From the NCBI RefSeq assembly GCF_025642975.1, contig NZ_JANZKJ010000001.1, positions 682,001 through 746,000 on the forward strand: a stretch of DNA of 64,000 nucleotides, in the 5' to 3' direction. This document shows positions 38,328 through 48,750 of the stretch, piece after piece. Under the pieces are notes generated by a model. It was not told where the DNA came from and ran no database searches. It worked only from the letters and a program-made list of their open reading frames with translations. The stretch is from Pseudomonas sp. RIT-PI-S (GTDB taxonomy: Bacteria; Pseudomonadota; Gammaproteobacteria; Pseudomonadales; Pseudomonadaceae). The first letter of the stretch is position 1, and each line of letters opens with the position of its first letter. Both the position numbers and the translations under genes were made by a program.

Positions 38328-39260
38328 ATGAGCAACTGGTTGGTAGACAAACTGATCCCTTCGATCATGCGTTCCGAAGTGAAGAAGAGTTCGGTTCCCG
38401 AGGGGCTGTGGCACAAGTGCCCGAACTGCGAGGCAGTCTTGTATCGGCCCGAGCTGGAGAAGACCCTCGACGTTTGCCCCAAGTGCAACCATCACATGCG
38501 CATCGGTGCCCGTGCACGCCTGGACATCTTCCTTGACGCCGAAGGTCGCGAGGAGCTGGGCGCTGACCTGGAGCCGGTGGACCGTCTGAAATTTCGGGAC
38601 GGAAAGAAATACAAGGATCGCCTGACTGCTGCCCAGAAACAGACGGGCGAGAAAGACGCGCTGATTTCCATGAGCGGCACGCTCATGGGTATGCCTATCG
38701 TGGCCAGTGCCTTCGAATTCAGCTTCATGGGTGGCTCGATGGGCGCCATCGTTGGCGAACGCTTCGTCCGCGCGGCGAACCATGCCTTGGAAAATCGTTG
38801 CCCAATGGTGTGCTTCTCGGCCTCCGGTGGCGCGCGCATGCAAGAGGCGCTGATTTCCCTTATGCAGATGGCCAAGACTTCCGCGGTGCTGGCCCGCCTG
38901 CGCGAGGAGGGCATCCCCTTCATCTCGGTACTGACCGATCCCGTTTACGGCGGTGTGTCAGCCAGCCTGGCGATGCTTGGAGACGTTATCGTGGGCGAGC
39001 CCAAGGCGCTGATCGGTTTTGCCGGCCCACGGGTGATCGAGCAAACCGTGCGCGAGAAGCTGCCTGAAGGCTTCCAGCGCAGTGAATTCCTGCTTGAGCA
39101 TGGCGCAATCGACCTGATCATCCATCGTCAGGAGTTGCGCCCCCGCCTGGCACGCCTCTTGGCCCAGATGATGAACCTCGCAACGCCTGGCCAAGCGGCC
39201 ATTTCCCTGCAGTCGAACGAAGCTGAACCGGTGCCCGCGGTTGCGCCCGTAACGGTATGA
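38328..39260 (+). CDS. accD: acetyl-CoA carboxylase carboxyltransferase beta subunit
   Basis: 310 residues from [20 protein letters not shown]. The N-terminal zinc ribbon CPNCEAVLY...[11 protein letters not shown] is followed by the crotonase-like domain ([39 protein letters not shown]). It acts with AccA, not in this window. GGAGAG precedes the ATG; the frame is open for another 73 codons upstream, but that piece is not part of the family. Its stop overlaps folC by ATGA. Confidence 0.97.
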   Translation: MSNWLVDKLIPSIMRSEVKKSSVPEGLWHKCPNCEAVLYRPELEKTLDVCPKCNHHMRIGARARLDIFLDAEGREELGADLEPVDRLKFRDGKKYKDRLTAAQKQTGEKDALISMSGTLMGMPIVASAFEFSFMGGSMGAIVGERFVRAANHALENRCPMVCFSASGGARMQEALISLMQMAKTSAVLARLREEGIPFISVLTDPVYGGVSASLAMLGDVIVGEPKALIGFAGPRVIEQTVREKLPEGFQRSEFLLEHGAIDLIIHRQELRPRLARLLAQMMNLATPGQAAISLQSNEAEPVPAVAPVTV

Positions 39261-40564
39261 AGCCTCGCACCCTTAGCGAGTGGCTGGCTTACCTCGAGCA
39301 GTTACATCCTGTTGCCATTGACATGGGCCTTGAGCGTTCGCGAGAAGTGCTCGCTCGGTTGCGCCTGGGGCCGCTGGCACCCAAGGTTGTTACGGTAACC
39401 GGGACCAACGGCAAGGGCTCGACCTGTGCCTTCCTTGCCAGCCTGCTTGCGTCGCGGGGTTTGCGAGTTGGCGTATACAGCTCGCCACATCTCCTGCGCT
39501 ACAACGAGCGCGTTCGTGTGGATGGTATCGAGGCCACTGACGCCCAGCTGTGCGCCGCGTTCGAGGCCGTCGAGGCGGTGCGCGGCGAAATTTCGCTGAC
39601 GTATTTTGAAATGGGTACCCTGGCAGCCTTCTGGTTGTTTGCCAGGGCAGGATTGGATGCAGTGGTCCTGGAGGTCGGTCTCGGCGGCCGCCTCGACACT
39701 GTCAACTTGATTGACGCCGACTTGGCGTTGATTACCAGCATCGGCGTCGATCACGCCGACTGGCTGGGTGATACCCGCGAATCGGTAGCATTCGAAAAAG
39801 CAGGCATCTTGCGCCCAGGGCGCCCCGCAGTATGCGGTGACCCCGAACCGCCTGCGCCATTGCTTGAAGCCGCACAGGGGCATGGTTCGCCATTGCTTAT
39901 TCGTGGCCAGGCGTTCGACCTGAGCGTGCGCGTGAATCACTGGGATTGGCACGGTGTATCCAGCGATGGTCAAGTGCTTACCCTGGAAGGGCTGAAGCTG
40001 CTCGACCTGCCGATGGAAAACGCCGCGCTGGCGTTGCAGGCGTTCGCCTTGCTCGGGCTACCCTGGCAGCCGGCCTCGATCGCTGACGCCCTGCAGCGAA
40101 CCCGGCTCACCGGTCGGCTCGATCGGCGCCGGTTACAGTGGCGGGGCAAGCCACTGTGGATGCTCCTTGATGTGGCTCATAACCCTCACGCCGCCGAATA
40201 CTTGCGCGGGCGCCTGCCGGCCATGGCGCAGCCCAATGTGCGTCGGGCAGTGTTCGGGTTGCTCGCCGACAAGGACCTCGCTGGGGTTATCGAACCCCTG
40301 TTGGCTAGCGTGGCGGGCTGGGCAGTCGCGACCTTGCCATCCCCGCGCAGCCGCTCCGCCGCTCAATTGCAAGCGGCACTGGCGAACCTTGGCGCAACGG
40401 CAACGTCACATGGCAGTGTCGAGGCAGCGCTGGAGCATCAGTGCGAACTGGCTTCGGCCGAGGATGAACTACTGGTGTTCGGATCTTTCTTTTGTGTCGC
40501 CGATGCCTTGCTCTGGCTGGAGCGGCACGGCCTGGAGGTAGCCGCGGATGGCTCTGCTGGATAA
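39257..40564 (+). CDS. folC: bifunctional tetrahydrofolate synthase/dihydrofolate synthase
   Basis: 435 residues, Mur-ligase family. ATP-binding [20 protein letters not shown], the metal-binding [17 protein letters not shown], and the C-terminal [14 protein letters not shown] are visible. It adds glutamates to folate. Overlaps accD by 4 bases and the next gene by 17 bases, showing tight coupling accD-folC-dedD. Confidence 0.97.
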   Translation: MKPRTLSEWLAYLEQLHPVAIDMGLERSREVLARLRLGPLAPKVVTVTGTNGKGSTCAFLASLLASRGLRVGVYSSPHLLRYNERVRVDGIEATDAQLCAAFEAVEAVRGEISLTYFEMGTLAAFWLFARAGLDAVVLEVGLGGRLDTVNLIDADLALITSIGVDHADWLGDTRESVAFEKAGILRPGRPAVCGDPEPPAPLLEAAQGHGSPLLIRGQAFDLSVRVNHWDWHGVSSDGQVLTLEGLKLLDLPMENAALALQAFALLGLPWQPASIADALQRTRLTGRLDRRRLQWRGKPLWMLLDVAHNPHAAEYLRGRLPAMAQPNVRRAVFGLLADKDLAGVIEPLLASVAGWAVATLPSPRSRSAAQLQAALANLGATATSHGSVEAALEHQCELASAEDELLVFGSFFCVADALLWLERHGLEVAADGSAG

Positions 40565-41204
40565 CGTCTTCAAGCAACGCATGGTAGGTGCCCTGGTGCT
40601 GATCGCGCTGGCGGTGGTGTTCCTGCCCATGTTGTTCAGCCGGCCGGACGAGCTCCGTGAAGTACGGGTCAACGCGCCGTCTGCGCCCACGGCACCGGTT
40701 GTGCCGGAGGTAAAGGTCGAGCCAGCCCCAGTGCCTGATGCCCCCGCGCCTGTGGAGGAGCCCCGTCCGCCGGCCCAGGTAACGGCTCACGCCCCTGCCC
40801 AGGCACAGGCGCCGAGCATGCCGATCGCTCCTGCGCCCACGGTCACTGCCCCCGCACCTGCTCAGGCGAAGCCTGTGCCACAACCTGCGGCACCTGCCCA
40901 GGCAGCGCAGCCGGCTCCTGCTCAGGCTAAGGCCGATCCCGGTAATAAACTCGACGGCAACGGCGTGCCTGTGAGTTGGTCGGTACAGCTCGCCAGCCTC
41001 TCCAGCCGCGCCAGTGCCGACAGCCTGCAGAAGACCCTCCGCAGCCAGGGCTACAACGCCTATGTCCGCTCCGCTGAAGGGAAGAATCGGGTATTCGTGG
41101 GCCCCTTGATCGATCGGGCTGAAGCCGAGCGGCTGCGAGACGTGATCAACCGTCAGCAAAACCTGAAGGGCTTCGTGGTGCGTTTCGAACCGGAGCGCGC
41201 CTGA
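40548..41204 (+). CDS. SPOR-domain cell-division protein (DedD type)
   Basis: 218 residues. A short cytoplasmic start is followed by one transmembrane helix (MVGALVLIALAVVFLPMLF), a long Ala/Pro-rich linker of repeated APAQA units, and a C-terminal SPOR domain (WSVQLASLSSRASADSLQKTLRSQGYNAYV...VFVGPLIDRAEAERLRDVI). SPOR domains bind denuded glycan at the division septum. The placement after folC and before cvpA/purF matches enteric dedD. Confidence 0.9.
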   Translation: MALLDNVFKQRMVGALVLIALAVVFLPMLFSRPDELREVRVNAPSAPTAPVVPEVKVEPAPVPDAPAPVEEPRPPAQVTAHAPAQAQAPSMPIAPAPTVTAPAPAQAKPVPQPAAPAQAAQPAPAQAKADPGNKLDGNGVPVSWSVQLASLSSRASADSLQKTLRSQGYNAYVRSAEGKNRVFVGPLIDRAEAERLRDVINRQQNLKGFVVRFEPERA

Positions 41205-41325
41205 AGCGCTCCCGGCCGCAAGGGTTCCATTGCAATCGCTAATGGTACCGATCCGATAATCCCTGCTTAACCGCAACACTGCTCTCTGCTAAAATGCGCG
41301 GCCTTATCCGTGTGCAGGCCGAAAA

Positions 41326-41883
41326 GTGGCATTTACCTGGGTTGACTGGGCGATCGTTGCCATCGTCGCCATCTCTGCGTTGATCAGCTTGAAACGTGGT
41401 TTCGTCAAGGAAGCCCTGTCGCTGCTCACCTGGATAGTCGCCGGCGCCGTGGCCTGGATGTTCGGTGGCGGCCTGGCCCAGTACCTCGAGAGCTATATTC
41501 AAACGCCTTCGGCGCGGGTCATCGCCAGCTGCGCCATTCTTTTCGTGGCCACGCTGCTGGTGGGCGCGATGGTCAACTTCCTCATCGGTGAGCTGATCCG
41601 GGTGACGGGTTTGTCAGGTACCGACCGTTTTCTGGGGATGGTCTTCGGTGCTGCACGGGGTGGGTTATTGGTAGTGATCGGCGCAGGGCTGCTTAGCCTG
41701 GGGCCGGTTCAGCAGGATCCCTGGTGGCAGCAGTCTCAGTTGCTACCGCGTTTTCTTCTTGTTGCGGACTGGTCGAAGAACCTCATTTTGGGGATGAGCA
41801 GTCAGTGGCTGGCGGCCGGGATAACTTCGCCGGTCGAGATTCCATTCAAGGAGCATCTCTTGCCTACGCCGCAGAGGCCATGA
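41326..41883 (+). CDS. cvpA: CvpA family inner-membrane protein
   Basis: 185 residues with about four hydrophobic helices and the CvpA pattern VDWAIVAIVAISALISLKRGFVKEALSLLTWIVAG. The start is a GTG (41326). Named for colicin V production in E. coli, and tied to envelope stress in other work; located directly before purF as in enterics. The C-terminus ends in HLLPTPQRP without another helix. Confidence 0.93.
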   Translation: MAFTWVDWAIVAIVAISALISLKRGFVKEALSLLTWIVAGAVAWMFGGGLAQYLESYIQTPSARVIASCAILFVATLLVGAMVNFLIGELIRVTGLSGTDRFLGMVFGAARGGLLVVIGAGLLSLGPVQQDPWWQQSQLLPRFLLVADWSKNLILGMSSQWLAAGITSPVEIPFKEHLLPTPQRP

Positions 41884-41924
41884 GCAAGGGTCCTTTCAGG
41901 TTCACTCAGTAGGGGTTGTGTCGC

Positions 41925-43430
41925 ATGTGTGGCATCGTCGGTATCGTCGGTAAGTCGAACGTCAATCAGGCGCTGTATGACGCGTTAACCGTCTTGCAGC
42001 ATCGCGGCCAGGACGCTGCCGGTATTGTGACCAGCCATGACGGCCGGTTATTCCTGCGCAAAGACAACGGGCTGGTCCGTGACGTCTTCCAGCAGCGGCA
42101 CATGCAGCGGCTGGTCGGGCACATGGGCATAGGCCACGTGCGCTATCCCACCGCTGGCAGCTCGACCTCGGCCGAGGCGCAGCCGTTCTACGTCAACTCC
42201 CCCTACGGGATCACCCTGGCCCACAACGGCAACCTCACCAACGTCGAGCAGTTGGCCAAGGAGATCTACGAGTCGGACCTGCGCCACGTCAATACCAGTT
42301 CGGACTCCGAAGTGCTGCTCAACGTGTTCGCTCATGAGCTGGCCGTGCGCGGCAAGCTGCAGCCGACCGAGGAAGACGTGTTCGCTGCGGTGAAGGACAC
42401 GCACAAGCGCTGCCGTGGTGGCTATGCGGTGGTGGCGATGATCACCGGCTACGGCATCGTCGGCTTCCGCGACCCCAATGCGATCCGCCCGATCGTGTTC
42501 GGTCAGCGCCATACCGATGAAGGCGTCGAGTACATGATCGCCTCGGAGAGCGTGGCGCTGGATGTCCTCGGCTTCACCCTGATCCGCGACCTGGCGCCGG
42601 GCGAAGCGGTCTACATCACCGAAGACGGCAAGCTGCATACCCGCCAGTGCGCGCCGAACCCGCATTACGCACCCTGCATCTTCGAGCACGTGTACCTGGC
42701 TCGTCCGGATTCGATCATCGACGGTATTTCCGTGTACAAGGCGCGCCTGCGCATGGGCGAAAAGCTCGCGGAAAAAATCCTCCGTGAGCGCCCGGAACAC
42801 GACATCGACGTGGTCATTCCAATTCCCGATACCAGCCGCACCTCCGCGCTGGAACTGGCCAACCAGCTTGGAGTGAAGTTCCGCGAGGGCTTCGTCAAGA
42901 ACCGCTACATCGGCCGCACCTTCATCATGCCGGGGCAGGCGGCCCGGAAGAAATCGGTACGCCAGAAGCTCAACGCCATCGAGCTGGAATTCCGTGGCAA
43001 GAACGTGATGCTGGTGGATGACTCGATCGTGCGCGGCACCACCTGCAAGCAGATCATCCAGATGGCTCGCGAGGCGGGCGCCAAGAAGGTGTACTTCTGC
43101 TCCGCAGCACCTGCCGTGCGCTATCCGAACGTATACGGCATCGATATGCCAAGTGCGCATGAACTCATCGCCCATAACCGCAGCACTCAGGAAGTAGCAG
43201 ACCTGATCGGTGCCGATTGGCTGATCTATCAAGATCTTCCCGACCTGATCGACGCGGTTGGCGGAGGCAAGGTGAAGATCGACCACTTCGATTGCGCGGT
43301 TTTCGATGGCAACTATGTTACCGGCGATGTGGACGAGGCCTACTTGAGCAAGATCGACACCGCCCGCAACGATCTGGCCAAGGTGAAAACCCAGGCTGTG
43401 AGCGCAATCATCGACCTTTACAACAACTGA
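41925..43430 (+). CDS. purF: amidophosphoribosyltransferase
   Basis: 501 residues, first step of purine synthesis. The catalytic Cys is residue 2 (MCGIVGIVG) and becomes the N-terminus after Met removal. PRPP-binding motif [16 protein letters not shown], and the glutaminase segment [18 protein letters not shown]. The start MCGIVG at 41925 is required for catalysis, so the upstream MCRMCG start is excluded. metZ follows after 11 bases. Confidence 0.98.
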   Translation: MCGIVGIVGKSNVNQALYDALTVLQHRGQDAAGIVTSHDGRLFLRKDNGLVRDVFQQRHMQRLVGHMGIGHVRYPTAGSSTSAEAQPFYVNSPYGITLAHNGNLTNVEQLAKEIYESDLRHVNTSSDSEVLLNVFAHELAVRGKLQPTEEDVFAAVKDTHKRCRGGYAVVAMITGYGIVGFRDPNAIRPIVFGQRHTDEGVEYMIASESVALDVLGFTLIRDLAPGEAVYITEDGKLHTRQCAPNPHYAPCIFEHVYLARPDSIIDGISVYKARLRMGEKLAEKILRERPEHDIDVVIPIPDTSRTSALELANQLGVKFREGFVKNRYIGRTFIMPGQAARKKSVRQKLNAIELEFRGKNVMLVDDSIVRGTTCKQIIQMAREAGAKKVYFCSAAPAVRYPNVYGIDMPSAHELIAHNRSTQEVADLIGADWLIYQDLPDLIDAVGGGKVKIDHFDCAVFDGNYVTGDVDEAYLSKIDTARNDLAKVKTQAVSAIIDLYNN

Positions 43431-43441
43431 AGGAGCAGGCC

Positions 43442-44656
43442 ATGAGCCGGGAATGGGATGCAGGGCGCCTCGACAGTGATCTCGAGGGCACAAGCTTCGA
43501 CACCCTGGCCGTGCGTGCCGGCCAGCACCGGTCGCCGGAGGGGGAGCACAGCGATGCGCTGTTCTTCACCTCCAGCTACGTGTTTCGCACCGCCGCGGAT
43601 GCCGCTGCCCGTTTTGCCGGAGAAGTGCCAGGGAACGTGTACTCGCGCTACACCAACCCTACCGTGCGCGCCTTCGAGGAGCGCATCGCAGCCCTGGAAG
43701 GGGCCGAGCAGGCAGTGGGCTTTGCCACCGGCATGGCGGCGATCACCGCCGTGGCCATGGGCCTTTGCAGTGCTGGCGATCATGTGTTGATTTCGCAGAG
43801 CGTGTTCGGCTCGACCATTAGCCTGTTCGACAAGTACTTCAAGCGCTTCGGCATCGAAGTGGACTACGTTCCGCTGGTCGACCTGGCTGGATGGGAGCGC
43901 GCGATCAAGCCCAACACCAAACTGCTGTTCGTGGAATCGCCCTCCAACCCACTGGCTGAACTGGTCGACATCGCCGCCTTGGCGGAGATCGCCCACGCCA
44001 AGGGAACCTTGCTGGTCGTCGACAATTGCTTCAGTACGCCAGCGCTTCAGCAACCGCTCAAGCTCGGTGCAGACATCGTGGTGCACTCGGCAACCAAGTT
44101 CATCGACGGCCAGGGCCGTTGCATGGGCGGGGTCGTAGCCGGGCGTGCCGAGCACATGAAAGAGATGGTCGGCGTGGTACGCACCGCTGGTGCTTCCCTC
44201 AGCCCCTTCAACGCCTGGGTGTTCCTCAAGGGGCTGGAAACGCTGAGCCTGCGGATGCGCGCTCATTGTGCTAACGCCCAAGCGCTGGCGGAGTGGTTGG
44301 AAAACCAGGCCGGCATCGAGAAAGTGCACTATGCCGGCCTGTCGAGCCACCCGCAGCATGAACTGGCCAAACGCCAGATGCGCGGCGGCTTCGGCGGTGT
44401 GGTGAGTTTCGAAGTCAAGGGCGGCAAGGCTGGCGCCTGGGCCTTCATCGACGCCACGCGGCTGGTCTCCATCACGGCCAACTTGGGCGACAGCAAAACC
44501 ACCATTACCCACCCGGCAACCACGTCCCATGGCCGCTTGTCTCCACAGGAGCGCGAGGCCGCCGGTATCCGCGATAGCCTGATCCGCGTGGCGGTGGGTT
44601 TGGAAGACATCGCTGACCTGCAGGCAGACATGGCTCGCGGCCTGGCCGCGTTGTGA
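43442..44656 (+). CDS. metZ: O-succinylhomoserine sulfhydrylase
   Basis: 404 residues, PLP enzyme making homocysteine from O-succinylhomoserine and sulfide. Start [23 protein letters not shown] Lys in [17 protein letters not shown]; phosphate-binding [14 protein letters not shown] and [20 protein letters not shown]. Placement after purF and the MetZ-type N-terminus support MetZ rather than MetB/C. The stop overlaps the GTG/ATG start region of the SDR gene. Confidence 0.95.
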   Translation: MSREWDAGRLDSDLEGTSFDTLAVRAGQHRSPEGEHSDALFFTSSYVFRTAADAAARFAGEVPGNVYSRYTNPTVRAFEERIAALEGAEQAVGFATGMAAITAVAMGLCSAGDHVLISQSVFGSTISLFDKYFKRFGIEVDYVPLVDLAGWERAIKPNTKLLFVESPSNPLAELVDIAALAEIAHAKGTLLVVDNCFSTPALQQPLKLGADIVVHSATKFIDGQGRCMGGVVAGRAEHMKEMVGVVRTAGASLSPFNAWVFLKGLETLSLRMRAHCANAQALAEWLENQAGIEKVHYAGLSSHPQHELAKRQMRGGFGGVVSFEVKGGKAGAWAFIDATRLVSITANLGDSKTTITHPATTSHGRLSPQEREAAGIRDSLIRVAVGLEDIADLQADMARGLAAL

Positions 44657-44661
44657 TTCCG

Positions 44662-45429
44662 ATGGAAATCGCCAGCACCGGCTTTCGCGATGCGCGGGTG
44701 GCCCTGGTGACTGGTGGTGCGCGTGGCATCGGCCTGGGCATTGCCGCCTGGCTGCTGGTCGAAGGCTGGAAGGTGATATTGGCCGACGTCGATGCGCCGC
44801 GTGGGCAGCAGGTCGCCGAAGCCTTGGGGGAGGGCGCTGCTTTCGTAGCCATGGACGTCGCTGATGACCGTCAGGTGGCGGCGGGCGTAGCGGCCACGCT
44901 GACGCGGTTTGGTCGCCTCGACGCGCTGGTGTGCAATGCGGCCATTGCCACTGCGCATAGCGGGCCGCTGGAGAGCCTGCCGCTGGCACACTGGCAACAG
45001 GTCATCGGCGTCAACCTGACCGGAACCATGTTGCTGGCCAGGCATTGCGCGCCTTACCTGCGGGCGCGAAACGGCGCGATCGTCAATATTTGCTCAACCC
45101 GCGCCCATCAGTCCGAGCCTGACAGCGAAGCCTATGCGGCGAGCAAGGGCGGCGTGCTATCGCTTACCCATGCCCTGGCTATCAGCCTGGCGCCGGAAAT
45201 TCGGGTGAATGCAATAAGCCCTGGCTGGATCGATGCTCGCGATCCTCACCAACGCCGTGCCGAGCCCCTGAGCGAGGCCGATCATGCCCAGCATCCCAGC
45301 GGACGCGTTGGTACCGTAGAAGACGTTGCCGCAGCTACGTCCTGGTTGCTTTCGCCCAATGCGGGCTTCGTGACCGGGCAGGAGTTGATCGTCGACGGTG
45401 GGATGACCCGCAAGATGATCTATCGATAA
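44662..45429 (+). CDS. short-chain dehydrogenase/reductase
   Basis: 255 residues from [20 protein letters not shown]. The Rossmann motif [18 protein letters not shown] at VCNAAIATA, active Ser in NICSTRAHQ and YxxxK in [13 protein letters not shown] are visible. A GTG at 44653 overlapping the metZ stop (GTGA) is an equally good start and would give 258 residues. Co-transcribed with metZ; substrate unknown. Confidence 0.88.
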   Translation: MEIASTGFRDARVALVTGGARGIGLGIAAWLLVEGWKVILADVDAPRGQQVAEALGEGAAFVAMDVADDRQVAAGVAATLTRFGRLDALVCNAAIATAHSGPLESLPLAHWQQVIGVNLTGTMLLARHCAPYLRARNGAIVNICSTRAHQSEPDSEAYAASKGGVLSLTHALAISLAPEIRVNAISPGWIDARDPHQRRAEPLSEADHAQHPSGRVGTVEDVAAATSWLLSPNAGFVTGQELIVDGGMTRKMIYR

Positions 45430-45469
45430 TCCGCAGCGTGGCTTTTTGAAAAAAACTTCAAGCAGGGTA

Positions 45470-45498
45470 TTGACTTACATTCGCTCGATGTCCAAAAT
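45470..45498 (+). promoter_or_regulatory. promoter of tRNA-Val/Asp cluster
   Basis: TTGACT (45470-45475), 17-base spacer, CAAAAT (45493-45498), about 25 bases before the tRNA-Val gene. Good spacing, weak -10. Confidence 0.6.
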
Positions 45499-45522
45499 GC
45501 GCACCACTTCGACGCAGTACAC

Positions 45523-45598
45523 GGGTGATTAGCTCAGCTGGGAGAGCATCTGCCTTACAAGCAGAGGGTCGGCGGTTCGATCCCGTCATCACCCACCA
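45523..45598 (+). tRNA. tRNA-Val (TAC)
   Basis: 76 bases, acceptor GGGTGAT/ATCACCC, anticodon loop CTTACAA giving TAC, encoded CCA. Confidence 0.98.
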
Positions 45599-45643
45599 CT
45601 TCGAAGTGCTCTGATTCTAGAGCGGACGAAAGTCCACCGACGC

Positions 45644-45720
45644 GCAGCGGTAGTTCAGTCGGTTAGAATACCGGCCTGTCACGCCGGGGGTCGCGGGTTC
45701 GAGTCCCGTCCGCTGCGCCA
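45644..45720 (+). tRNA. tRNA-Asp (GTC), copy 1
   Basis: 77 bases, acceptor GCAGCGG/CCGCTGC, anticodon loop CTGTCAC giving GTC, encoded CCA. Identical to the copy at 45814. Confidence 0.98.
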
Positions 45721-45813
45721 TTTTCTCCAGGTGTCGTTCACACGTCGCCTGAGATCGAAGCAAACCCCGCTTCGGTCAGTCAGTTTCACATTGGGCGAAA
45801 GCCTGAGCGATAC

Positions 45814-45890
45814 GCAGCGGTAGTTCAGTCGGTTAGAATACCGGCCTGTCACGCCGGGGGTCGCGGGTTCGAGTCCCGTCCGCTGCGCCA
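45814..45890 (+). tRNA. tRNA-Asp (GTC), copy 2
   Basis: Second, identical Asp-GTC gene, 170 bases after the first. Confidence 0.98.
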
Positions 45891-45928
45891 TCTTGGGTTC
45901 GAAACAGCTGAACGGTTTCGAGCCACTG

Positions 45929-45957
45929 AAAAAGCGACCTTCGGGTCGCTTTTTTTA
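45929..45957 (+). terminator. terminator of tRNA-Val/Asp cluster
   Basis: AGCGACC-TTCG-GGTCGCT with a UUCG tetraloop, flanked by an A-run before and seven Ts after. Strong intrinsic terminator. Confidence 0.92.
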
Positions 45958-46008
45958 TGGCCGGCAAAAATACGCAACTTGCCATGAATGGCCAGTAGAA
46001 TCCCTGCC

Positions 46009-46956
46009 ATGAACCTCGATACCCGCATCAAATTCCGCCACCTGCTGTGTTTCCTCGAAATCGCCCGCCATGGCAGCTTTGCCAAGGCCGCCGATGCCGT
46101 GGCGATCAGCCAGCCTGCGATATCCAAGACGCTCAAGGAGCTCGAAGACCTCCTCGAAACTCGGCTGTTCGAGCGCAGTAAGGGTGGCGTGGCGCTGACC
46201 GCCGCCGGGGTACGCTTCATGCGCTATGCAGGGCCCTGCGTGCAGGCCTTGCGCGACGGCGTCAGCACCCTGCGTGGCAGCAGCCACGAGCCGCCACATG
46301 TGCGGGTAGGGGCTTTATCTACGGTGGAGAGCCAGTTCATGGCGCAGGTGCTCGGCCTGCTGCATCAGCGCCATAGCGCCTTGGTGGTCAGTGTGGCCAC
46401 CGGGCCTGGGGCCTACCTGCTGGGCCAACTGCATGTGGGCGAGCTGGACGTGGTAATCGGGCGTGTGGCGGATAACCCGCAGATCCAAGGGCTGACCTTC
46501 GAGCACCTGTATAGCGAAGCGATGACACTGGTAGTGCGCCCGGATCATCCTCTTCTAGGGCCGATACCCGTGGATGTCAGCCGGATTGCCACGTTCCCCG
46601 TGGTGCTGCCCCTGGCGGGAACGACAATCCGTAAGCATGCGGATAGCTTGTTCGTGCAGTGCGGCATACCGCCTTCGGCGCAACGCCTTGAAACCCTGTC
46701 GCCCACCCTCAGCCGCCGGTACGTGCAGGGCAGCGATGCCATCTGGGTGGCCCCGCGCGACGCGGTACATCTGGATATCCGCCAGGGCGAGCTGCGCGAA
46801 CTGGACCTGGGCGTGCGTGAACCTGGTGGTTCGGTGGGCATCTGCGGTAACGCCGCCTTGCCCTTATCCTTACCCGGCCAGTGGCTGTGTGACGTGGTGC
46901 GGGAAGTGGCCGCGCAGTATCGGCAAGGGGAGGAGCGGATGCCCGCCGGCGGCTAA
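46009..46956 (+). CDS. pcaQ: LysR-type regulator, PcaQ-like
   Basis: 315 residues. MNLDTRIKFRHLLCFLEIARHGSFAKAADAVAISQPAISKTLKELE is the LysR helix-turn-helix region and closely resembles PcaQ, which activates protocatechuate (pca) genes. The start at 46009 is favoured over 45988 by that similarity. No pca gene lies in the window, so the target is either elsewhere or different. Assignment to PcaQ is by remembered family resemblance only. Confidence 0.75.
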   Translation: MNLDTRIKFRHLLCFLEIARHGSFAKAADAVAISQPAISKTLKELEDLLETRLFERSKGGVALTAAGVRFMRYAGPCVQALRDGVSTLRGSSHEPPHVRVGALSTVESQFMAQVLGLLHQRHSALVVSVATGPGAYLLGQLHVGELDVVIGRVADNPQIQGLTFEHLYSEAMTLVVRPDHPLLGPIPVDVSRIATFPVVLPLAGTTIRKHADSLFVQCGIPPSAQRLETLSPTLSRRYVQGSDAIWVAPRDAVHLDIRQGELRELDLGVREPGGSVGICGNAALPLSLPGQWLCDVVREVAAQYRQGEERMPAGG

Positions 46957-47110
46957 ACGAAGTTTCACCTGCCAGATTGAAATTCCTTTGGTAGCTTGAA
47001 CTTATCTGATCTTTCCACCTCCTATGGCATAGCCATTGGTCGGGACTGCCTGATAAGCTCGCGGCTTAACTCGACCGCCCCTCGTATGGCGCCCCTCACA
47101 AGGAAACAGC

Positions 47111-47890
47111 ATGAAACAGCATCGGTTGGCGGCTGCGATCGCCCTGGTTGGCTTGGTTCTCGCCGGTTGCGATAAGCAGACCAGCAGCGTCGAGCTGAAA
47201 ACCCCAGCCCAGAAGGCTTCCTACGGGATCGGCCTGAACATGGGCAAGAGCCTGGCCCAAGAAGGCATGGACGACCTCGACTCCAAGGCTGTAGCCCTCG
47301 GCATCGAGGACGCCGTTGGCAAGAAAGAGCAGAAGCTCAAGGATGACGAGCTGGTCGAGGCTTTCGCGGCCTTGCAAAAGCGCGCTGAAGAACGCATGAC
47401 CAAGATGAGCGAGGAATCCCTGGCCGCTGGCAAGAAATTCCTCGACGAGAACGCCAAGAAAGACGGCGTGGTGACGACCGCTTCTGGCCTGCAGTATCAG
47501 GTTGTGCAGAAGGCCGATGGCCCGCAGCCCAAGCCGACCGATGTAGTGACCGTTCATTACACCGGCAAGCTGATCGACGGCAAGGTGTTCGACAGCTCCG
47601 TCGAGCGTGGCAGCCCTATCGACCTGCCTGTCAGCGGCGTGATCCCAGGTTGGGTCGAAGGCCTGCAGTTGATGCACGTGGGTGAAAAGGTCAAGTTGTT
47701 CATTCCGAGCGACCTGGCGTACGGCGCCCAAAGCCCAAGCCCGACCATTCCGGCTAACTCGGTGCTGGTGTTCGATCTCGAGCTGCTCGGCATCAAGGAC
47801 CCAGCCAAGGCCCAGCCTGAAGGTGACGACGCTGACCAGGCCGCCCCGGCGGACGAGGCTCCTGCAGAAGCGCCGGCGAAGAAGAAGTAA
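47111..47890 (+). CDS. FKBP-type peptidyl-prolyl isomerase lipoprotein
   Basis: 259 residues. A lipoprotein signal (LAAAIALVGLVLAGC) is followed by the FKBP-N dimerisation domain (QKASYGIGLNMGKSLAQEGMDD...AEERMTKMSEESLAAGKKFL) and the FKBP fold (VVTVHYTGKLIDGKVFDSSVERG...LIPSDLAYG-type segment IPSDLAYGAQSPSPTIPANS). The C-terminus has an acidic/Ala-Pro tail ending in KKK. Folding helper in the periplasm, of the FkpA/Mip kind. Confidence 0.94.
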   Translation: MKQHRLAAAIALVGLVLAGCDKQTSSVELKTPAQKASYGIGLNMGKSLAQEGMDDLDSKAVALGIEDAVGKKEQKLKDDELVEAFAALQKRAEERMTKMSEESLAAGKKFLDENAKKDGVVTTASGLQYQVVQKADGPQPKPTDVVTVHYTGKLIDGKVFDSSVERGSPIDLPVSGVIPGWVEGLQLMHVGEKVKLFIPSDLAYGAQSPSPTIPANSVLVFDLELLGIKDPAKAQPEGDDADQAAPADEAPAEAPAKKK

Positions 47891-47913
47891 GCGCCAAGGC
47901 CTGCTGCACTGTG

Positions 47914-47948
47914 CAACGCCCCGCATAGCCGGGGCGTTGTCGTTTCTG
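47914..47948 (+). terminator. terminator of FKBP gene
   Basis: Ten-base-pair stem CAACGCCCCG / CGGGGCGTTG with 6-base loop, followed by TCGTTTCTG. The T-tract is short. Confidence 0.7.
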
Positions 47949-48129
47949 ATGAACACCGGGCAATACCAGGCGAACCCTCGATAGCTTGCCAAGTCAGAGT
48001 CTTGGGTGGGGCTTGTGCGAGGGTTTTAGGCCTGATACGGCCATCGCAAGTGAGCGAAAAAACGCCGATTTGACCTTCCCCCTAGAGTGCTGGGGCTTAC
48101 AGCCCGATCTGGCACTGCTGTTCACATGG

Positions 48130-48152
48130 TTATCCACAAATATTGTGGATAT
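48130..48152. promoter_or_regulatory. inverted DnaA-box pair (21-base palindrome)
   Basis: A consensus DnaA box TTATCCACA (48130-48138) faces a second box (complement ATATCCACA, 48144-48152). The core is the perfect palindrome TATCCACAA / TTGTGGATA around ATA. It lies about 30 bases before the YkvA-like gene, overlapping the likely promoter. Confidence 0.75.
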
Positions 48153-48179
48153 CCTTTTCAACGAATGCCCGGAGGCTTC

Positions 48180-48629
48180 ATGAAGGCACCATTCGGCTTC
48201 AACCAATTCCTGCCGCTTGCCGAGCGCCTGATAGCGCGGGGCCGCTTGCCCGCGTTGGCCATTGCGGTGGCCCGCAAAGTGCGCGGCAAACGCCTTGGTC
48301 AGCTCAAGGATGATGTCGCGCTACTGCAAGCCCTTTGCCTTGCCTACTGGCGCGGCGAATACCGTGCAATCAGCCCGAAGGCGGTCTTATCGATCGTCGC
48401 TGGCCTGCTGTATTTCGTCAGCCCTATCGATGCCATCCCTGACTGGCTGCTGGGCGTGGGGATGCTCGACGACATCGCCGTACTCGGCTGGGTGATGAAA
48501 ATGCTTCAGGGCGAGCTGGATGCGTTTCGCGCCTGGCGCTCGCGGCAGGCGCCTGAAGTGCTGAGCGTGGTCGAGCGTGTGCCCGAGCAAAGCGTGCCGC
48601 TGGAGGGGGAATACCTGCGCCGTCCCTGA
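48180..48629 (+). CDS. YkvA-like (DUF1232) membrane-associated protein
   Basis: 149 residues from MKAPFGFNQFLPLAERLIAR. The DUF1232 signature is SIVAGLLYFVSPIDAIPDWLLGVGMLDDIAVLGWVMKM. It has one hydrophobic stretch in that segment. A good GGAGG ribosome site (48171) precedes the ATG. Function unknown. The palindrome with DnaA boxes immediately upstream makes its regulation interesting. Confidence 0.85.
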   Translation: MKAPFGFNQFLPLAERLIARGRLPALAIAVARKVRGKRLGQLKDDVALLQALCLAYWRGEYRAISPKAVLSIVAGLLYFVSPIDAIPDWLLGVGMLDDIAVLGWVMKMLQGELDAFRAWRSRQAPEVLSVVERVPEQSVPLEGEYLRRP

Positions 48630-48750
48630 AGGGCGGCGAACGTATGTCGGGCAACGGCGCGGGGAGGCGCCATGGAAAGGATTCCGCTGTTAAGATAGTC
48701 GCCTGCCAGCGACGACCCGTTCGGTTGCAGGGTCATCAAGGAGGGTGCAA

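Noticed and set aside
45679..45891. Small ORFs over the tRNA-Asp genes
   Set aside because: They read through tRNA sequence and have no coding features.
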